Below, in pieces: positions 30,330 to 33,484 of a stretch of DNA of 33,484 nucleotides. The translations under genes and the position numbers were made by a program. Location: the NCBI GenBank assembly GCA_009691525.1, contig SICG01000032.1, forward strand, positions 1 to 33,484, given 5' to 3'. The notes below the pieces were generated by a model. It saw nothing but the letters and a program-made list of their open reading frames with translations, did not search any database and was not told the origin of the DNA. This stretch comes from Candidatus Latescibacterota bacterium (GTDB lineage Bacteria; Latescibacterota; UBA2968; UBA8231). Numbering within the stretch: position 1 is the first letter of the stretch; the number at the start of each line of letters is the position of its first letter.

Positions 30330-30493
30330 CGGGTAGGGTAGCTGGGCAGGGTAGCGAGCGAGGGCGAAGGACCGCGCCTGGGGAAATACCGGAAGGACAT
30401 ACCCGGCCCAACCTACTCGCGCCTGGGGAAACGCCAGAGGAGCGCTCCCGAGCGCTCCAACACATGCACGCAGATCAACCCATAGGAGATAGC

Positions 30494-31441
30494 ATGGCAG
30501 CAGGTAACCTGGCCGGCAAGGCCGCCATCGTCACCGGAGGCGCCCAGGGCATCGGCGGGGCCACTGCCCGCAGACTCGCCGCTGCCGGCGCCAAGGTGCT
30601 GATCGTCGACGTGGACAAAGAGGCCGCCACCGCCAACGTGCAGACCATTGCCCAGGCCGGCGGCCAGGCCACCTACCTGATCGGCGATGTGGCCAAAGAA
30701 GAAAATACCAAGGCCATGGTGGAGCGGGCAGTGAACGCGTTCGGCCGCCTCGACATCGTGGTGCAGAACGCCTACGGCGGCGGCCGGAACCGCGCCGGCA
30801 GCGCCGTGGAAGTGGACCCCGAAGCCTGGCGCGAGGGCCTCGACCTGCTGGTGGGCGCCCTCTTCCTCGGCGCCAAATACGCCGTGCCGGCCATGGTCCA
30901 GTCCGGCCCGCCCCCCGGGTACGACCCCGGACCCTGGCAGGGCGCCGGCCTGCGCCATGGCACTCCGCCGCCGCGCGAGGTGGGCCGCATCGTCAACGTC
31001 TCCTCGGTCCACGGTCTGGTGCAGGCGCCTCGGTCCCTGGTCTACGAGGTGGGTAAATGCGCCGTGATCGGCCTGACCCGGCAGATGGCCATCGACTTTG
31101 GCCCCCAGGGCATCACCGTCAACGCCGTGGCCCCGGGCCATATCGTCACCGAGGGCATGGAGCGGATGTGGCAGCAGACCGGCAACGAGGAGGGGTTCCA
31201 CCTCTTCGAGTTGCACTATCCGGTGCGGCGCACCGGCGTGCCCGACGACATCGCCCACGCCATCACCTTCCTCTGCTCGCCGGAGGCCGCCTTCATCACC
31301 GGGGTAGTGCTGCCGGTGGACGGCGGCATGTCCATTCAGCTACAAGAAAACGTCATCATGGATGTGAAGGACTATATCCTCCAACACCCCCAGCTTCGCA
31401 CCCACTTCGACCGGCCCGGCCGCAACACGGCGCGGAGCTGA
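30494..31441 (+). CDS. Short-chain dehydrogenase/reductase (SDR) with a loop insertion
   Basis: 315 aa. The start is ATG 30494 with AGGAG 5 nt upstream. Cofactor motif TGGAQGIGG (14-22), acidic D39/D41 after beta-2 (favouring NAD), catalytic S170-S171, Y184 and K188 (VYEVGKCAVIGLTRQ), and the C-terminal PVDGGMS are all present. Two departures stand out. The tetrad Asn region reads LDLLVGALFLG, without the Asn. A Pro/Gly-rich insertion (about residues 137-162) separates helix alpha-E from beta-5. A ~35-residue C-terminal tail with NVIMDVKDYILQHPQL follows. Substrate unknown. It is followed by an M48 protease gene 27 nt downstream. Confidence 0.88.
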   Translation: MAAGNLAGKAAIVTGGAQGIGGATARRLAAAGAKVLIVDVDKEAATANVQTIAQAGGQATYLIGDVAKEENTKAMVERAVNAFGRLDIVVQNAYGGGRNRAGSAVEVDPEAWREGLDLLVGALFLGAKYAVPAMVQSGPPPGYDPGPWQGAGLRHGTPPPREVGRIVNVSSVHGLVQAPRSLVYEVGKCAVIGLTRQMAIDFGPQGITVNAVAPGHIVTEGMERMWQQTGNEEGFHLFELHYPVRRTGVPDDIAHAITFLCSPEAAFITGVVLPVDGGMSIQLQENVIMDVKDYILQHPQLRTHFDRPGRNTARS

Positions 31442-31468
31442 ACGAGTATCTTCCGGAGGACAAAGACG

Positions 31469-32263
31469 ATGAGACTCGCCGCCTTTACCCTGGCCTTGAC
31501 CCTGACCCTCGCCAGCTGCGCCATCCTGCGCGAGCAGTTGGGCCTGGCCCTGGTCAGCCAGGAGACCGAACTCGAACTGGGCCGCAAGCTATCGGCCCAA
31601 ATAGAAAAGAAGGAAAAACCCCTCGCCGATTCGCGAATCCAGGCCTATGTGCGCCAACTGGTGGCCCCTATTGCCCAGCGCAGCCTCCAGGACCGCCCGG
31701 GCATCGTGTACCAGGTAACCGTGATCGACAATCCCAAGCAGATCAACGCCTTTGCCCTGCCCGGCGGCTACGTCTATGTCTATTCTGGATTGCTCAAAGC
31801 CGCTGACAACGAGGCCGAGTTGGCCGGGGTCATGGCCCACGAGATCGGCCATGTGGTGGGCCGGCATTCGGCCAACCAGTTGGCCGCCCAATACGGCATG
31901 GAGCTGCTGACCCAGTTAGCCCTGGGCGAGGATGCCGGGCAACTGGGCGAGATGGCCGCCAGTCTGGCCGGGGCCGGGGCCATGGCCCGCTTCAGCCGCG
32001 ACGACGAACGCGAGGCCGATGAATACGGGTTCAGGTACATGACCGCCTGCGGCTACGACCCCCGCGCCCTGCTGACTTTCTTCACCAGGCTGGAGCAGTT
32101 GGAAAAGAGCCGGCCCAGCGATTTGGAACGCCTCTTCGCCTCCCACCCGCCCACCCCCGAGCGCGTCAGCCTCATCGAGCAGATGATCACCAAAGCCGGG
32201 GTTTCGGGGGGCAAGTTGGAGCGGGATAAATACCAGAAGAGCGTTGCGTCGCTGAAGCGTTAG
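31469..32263 (+). CDS. M48-family lipoprotein zinc metalloprotease (BepA/YfgC-like core)
   Basis: 264 aa with GGAGG 9 nt before ATG 31469. A lipobox (LASC, Cys17) means envelope location. The peptidase M48 features are AFALPGGYVYVYSGLL, zinc motif HEIGH (124-128) in VMAHEIGHVVGRHSANQ, the third ligand region DDEREADEYGF (E182), and FASHPPTPERVSLIE near the C-terminus. It lacks the TPR extension of BepA, so it is a compact, single-domain version as in many FCB and Deltaproteobacteria. The likely role is quality control of outer-membrane or envelope proteins. The substrate is unknown. Confidence 0.92.
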   Translation: MRLAAFTLALTLTLASCAILREQLGLALVSQETELELGRKLSAQIEKKEKPLADSRIQAYVRQLVAPIAQRSLQDRPGIVYQVTVIDNPKQINAFALPGGYVYVYSGLLKAADNEAELAGVMAHEIGHVVGRHSANQLAAQYGMELLTQLALGEDAGQLGEMAASLAGAGAMARFSRDDEREADEYGFRYMTACGYDPRALLTFFTRLEQLEKSRPSDLERLFASHPPTPERVSLIEQMITKAGVSGGKLERDKYQKSVASLKR

Positions 32264-32338
32264 CGCTTGTTGCCCGAACCCTCTCACTGGCTGATACCCG
32301 GAGCAGACCGTTCCAAAATATCTAAGAAGGATCGCCCC

Positions 32339-33022
32339 ATGCCTGCTGTCTCTACCCATGAACTCCGCTTCGTCGCCACCCCGGACAAGGGCGAAGTCTC
32401 CGCGATTCTGGATCGGCCTGACAACGCCCGGACCCTCCTGGTCCTCGGGCACGGGTCCGGCAGTCATATGCGCCATCCGCTGGTGGCCGGGCTCAGCCGC
32501 GCGCTGGTTGAGGCCGGAGTGGCCACGTTCCGGTATCAGTATCCGTATTCGGAGAAGGGCGGTGGGGGGCTCGACGGCCGCCAGGTGCTGCTGGCCACCG
32601 TGCGGCAAGCGGTCGACACGGCGGGTCGGGAAGCTCCGGATTTGCCCCTCTTCGCAGGTGGGCACTCCATGAGCGCGAGGATGACCTCTCTGGCGTGGGC
32701 CGAGGTGCCTTTGGCGCAGGTTTGCGGCCTCGTCTTCGTGGCGTTCCCGCTGAACGGCGGCAAAGGGCCCACAGAACGAGCGGAGCACCTCCGGGATGTC
32801 AGGGCGCCCCTACTCTTCCTACAGGGGTCACAGGACAAACTCGCGGATCTCGACCACGTCCGCGCCGTGTGCAAAAAGCTGGGTGCGCAGGCCACGCTGC
32901 ATGTGGTCGACACGGCCGACCACGGATTCAAGGTCCTCAAGCGGTCGGGGAAGACTCATGAGCAGGTCATCGAGGAACTGGCCAAAACGATAGCAGCATG
33001 GACCGTCGGCGTGAAGTCCTAG
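32339..33022 (+). CDS. Alpha/beta hydrolase of the KANL3/Tex30 (dienelactone hydrolase-like) type
   Basis: 227 aa with AAGAAGG upstream of ATG 32339. The segment order is LLVLGHGSGSHMRHP (oxyanion region), FRYQYPYSEKG, nucleophile elbow GGHSMSARM (S110), acid in LQGSQDKLAD (D166) and catalytic His in DTADHGFKV (H195). The family usually has GGRSMGGRM; here it is GHSMSARM, still with Ser at the elbow. No signal peptide, so it is cytoplasmic. Substrate unknown; esters or lactones are likely. Its stop codon overlaps the stop of the convergent truncated gene. Confidence 0.85.
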   Translation: MPAVSTHELRFVATPDKGEVSAILDRPDNARTLLVLGHGSGSHMRHPLVAGLSRALVEAGVATFRYQYPYSEKGGGGLDGRQVLLATVRQAVDTAGREAPDLPLFAGGHSMSARMTSLAWAEVPLAQVCGLVFVAFPLNGGKGPTERAEHLRDVRAPLLFLQGSQDKLADLDHVRAVCKKLGAQATLHVVDTADHGFKVLKRSGKTHEQVIEELAKTIAAWTVGVKS

Positions 33023-33217
33023 CGCAAGAGCAGCAACCTGCGGGTCTGCACGAAATCGCCGGCCTGCAGCCGGTAGCAGTACACCCCCACCGCCACCTCG
33101 TGGCCCTGCTGATCGCGCCCGCCCCAGGTGACCTGATGCCCGCCGGGGACCAGCGATCCTGCCACCAGCGTGCGCACCGTCTGCCCCAGCAGATCGTAGA
33201 TCTCCAGACGCACCGGC
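33019..33217 (-). pseudogene. 3' fragment of a surface/secreted protein gene: FlgD-Ig-like sorting domain cut by an IS element
   Basis: The last 65 codons are in frame: PVRLEIYDLLGQTVRTLVAG, then GGHQVTWGGRDQQGHE, VAVGVYCYRLQAGDFVQTRR and a basic LLLLR end. This is the C-terminal FlgD-Ig/type IX-sorting-like domain that FCB-group secreted proteins carry. At 33217/33218 the homology stops and an IS3-type terminus (TGACATGACCCC) begins. The remaining frame to 33378 is IS sequence read backwards. The 5' part of the gene must lie beyond the IS. The stop (TAG, 33019-33021) overlaps the convergent hydrolase stop. Confidence 0.8.
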
Positions 33218-33484
33218 TGACATGACCCCTCAAATTTGCGCCACATGGGATGTGAGTATTTCTTCAGATCGACGGAGGGATACTCATGAAGCGGAAAGTC
33301 CAGAGCGTCGAAGAGATCATTCGGATTCTGCGGCAGGCAGACGGCGGTGAAACGGCCCAGGCGGTGTGCCGGGAGCACAAGATCTCGGAGCAGACGTTCT
33401 ACCGCTGGAAACAGAAGTATGGCGGCATGGACCTGGCCGATGCCAAACGGTTCAAGGAGTTGGAAAAGGAAAACAGGGAGTTGA
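33218..33484 (+). mobile_element. IS3-family insertion sequence, left end, runs off the window
   Basis: It begins with TGACATGACCCCTCAAATTT at 33218, a TG-starting end typical of IS3-group terminal inverted repeats. A transposase orfA starts at 33286 with GGAGG 8-9 nt upstream. The right end, orfB and target duplication are outside the window. Confidence 0.8.
33286..33484 (+). CDS. IS3-family transposase OrfA (partial, 3' end beyond window)
   Basis: 66 codons are visible: MKRKVQSVEEIIRILRQADG, a helix-turn-helix (AQAVCREHKISEQTFYRWKQ), then KYGGMDLADAKRFKELEKEN, the start of the leucine-zipper region. This is the standard HTH_Tnp_1/OrfA layout; OrfA is normally ~90-100 aa and frameshifts into OrfB. 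OrfA binds the IS ends through the HTH and oligomerises by the zipper. Nothing in the visible part is broken, so the element may be active. Confidence 0.92.
   Translation, partial: MKRKVQSVEEIIRILRQADGGETAQAVCREHKISEQTFYRWKQKYGGMDLADAKRFKELEKENREL

Larger units (their letters stand above)
30180..30431. repeat. Interspersed GC-rich palindromic repeat, copy B
   Basis: Blocks shared with copy A are the 24-nt block at 30277-30300, AGCGAGCGAGGG at 30353-30364 and CGCGCCTGGGGAAA at 30373-30386 (again at 30418-30431). It also has an internal direct repeat, ATGCCCTGGAGG at 30180-30191 and 30226-30237. Borders are approximate. Confidence 0.7.
30134..30493. other. 360-nt intergenic region containing repeat copy B
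   Basis: No gene was found. It carries an 8-bp stem-loop (30181-30205), the repeat copy B blocks, a 12-bp hairpin (30301-30329) and two 14-nt CGCGCCTGGGGAAA copies. It ends with the RBS of the SDR gene (AGGAG, 30484-30488). Any promoter for the SDR gene is not evident. Confidence 0.6.

Noticed and set aside
25127-30431. CRISPR-like array in the two repeat-rich intergenic regions
   Set aside because: Repeats are few, unevenly spaced and of mixed lengths, with no regular spacers or cas genes.

Overview
This is a high-GC bacterial window of about 33.5 kb. No rRNA, tRNA or CRISPR array was recognised. Several traits point to an uncultured FCB-group lineage, with Latescibacterota-like bacteria as my first guess. 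These are the FlgD-Ig/sorting-type C-terminal domain, the CRTAC1-like ASPIC/UnbV protein, the tandem DUF6785/6784-type membrane proteins, the SUMF1-fold lipoprotein, the creatininase-family hydrolase and the PL26-like lyase. The lineage is an inference; there is no phylogenetic marker here.

Layout. (1) 1-6377, plus strand: a tightly coupled cluster with ATGA overlaps. It encodes a SUMF1-fold lipoprotein, an FG-GAP/ASPIC-UnbV lipoprotein and two tandemly duplicated polytopic membrane proteins. (2) 24082 down to 6390, minus strand: a long operon for a type IV pilus-like machine. In transcription order it holds a PilX-like protein, a 351-nt regulatory gap, a pilin-like protein, PilC, PilB, a PilV-like protein, a cyclic-nucleotide-binding (CNBD) protein, a PilW-like protein, a PilT-like ATPase, a small lipoprotein, a large bacterial-Ig lipoprotein, a PilM-PilN fusion, a PilO-PilP fusion, a short secretin, a CNBD-REC protein and finally a PL26-like polysaccharide lyase. 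(3) 24236-33022, mostly plus strand: rhomboid protease, creatininase-family hydrolase (minus), SAF-domain oxidoreductase with a 54-residue coupled ORF, serine beta-lactamase-like hydrolase, MOSC protein, SDR dehydrogenase, M48 lipoprotein metalloprotease and an alpha/beta hydrolase. (4) 33019-33484: the 3' end of a surface-protein gene cut by an IS3-family element that runs off the window.

The most interesting part is the pilus operon. All four pilin-like subunits have a tiny Met...Gly leader and a hydrophobic segment but lack the usual G|FTLIE prepilin motif. PilM+PilN and PilO+PilP are each fused. The secretin is unusually short, and the PilT-like ATPase has a non-canonical Asp box. Two paralogous CNBD proteins without DNA-binding domains lie inside the operon. 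Two near-perfect CRP-type operators with the same half-sites (AGTGA-N6-TCACA) lie upstream of the PilX-like gene and of the pilin gene. Together they suggest a cyclic-nucleotide-controlled, divergent type IV filament system.

Two intergenic regions (about 25127-25326 and 30180-30431) share a GC-rich palindromic repeat whose 15-nt hairpin core is identical but inverted, which looks like a genome-wide interspersed element.
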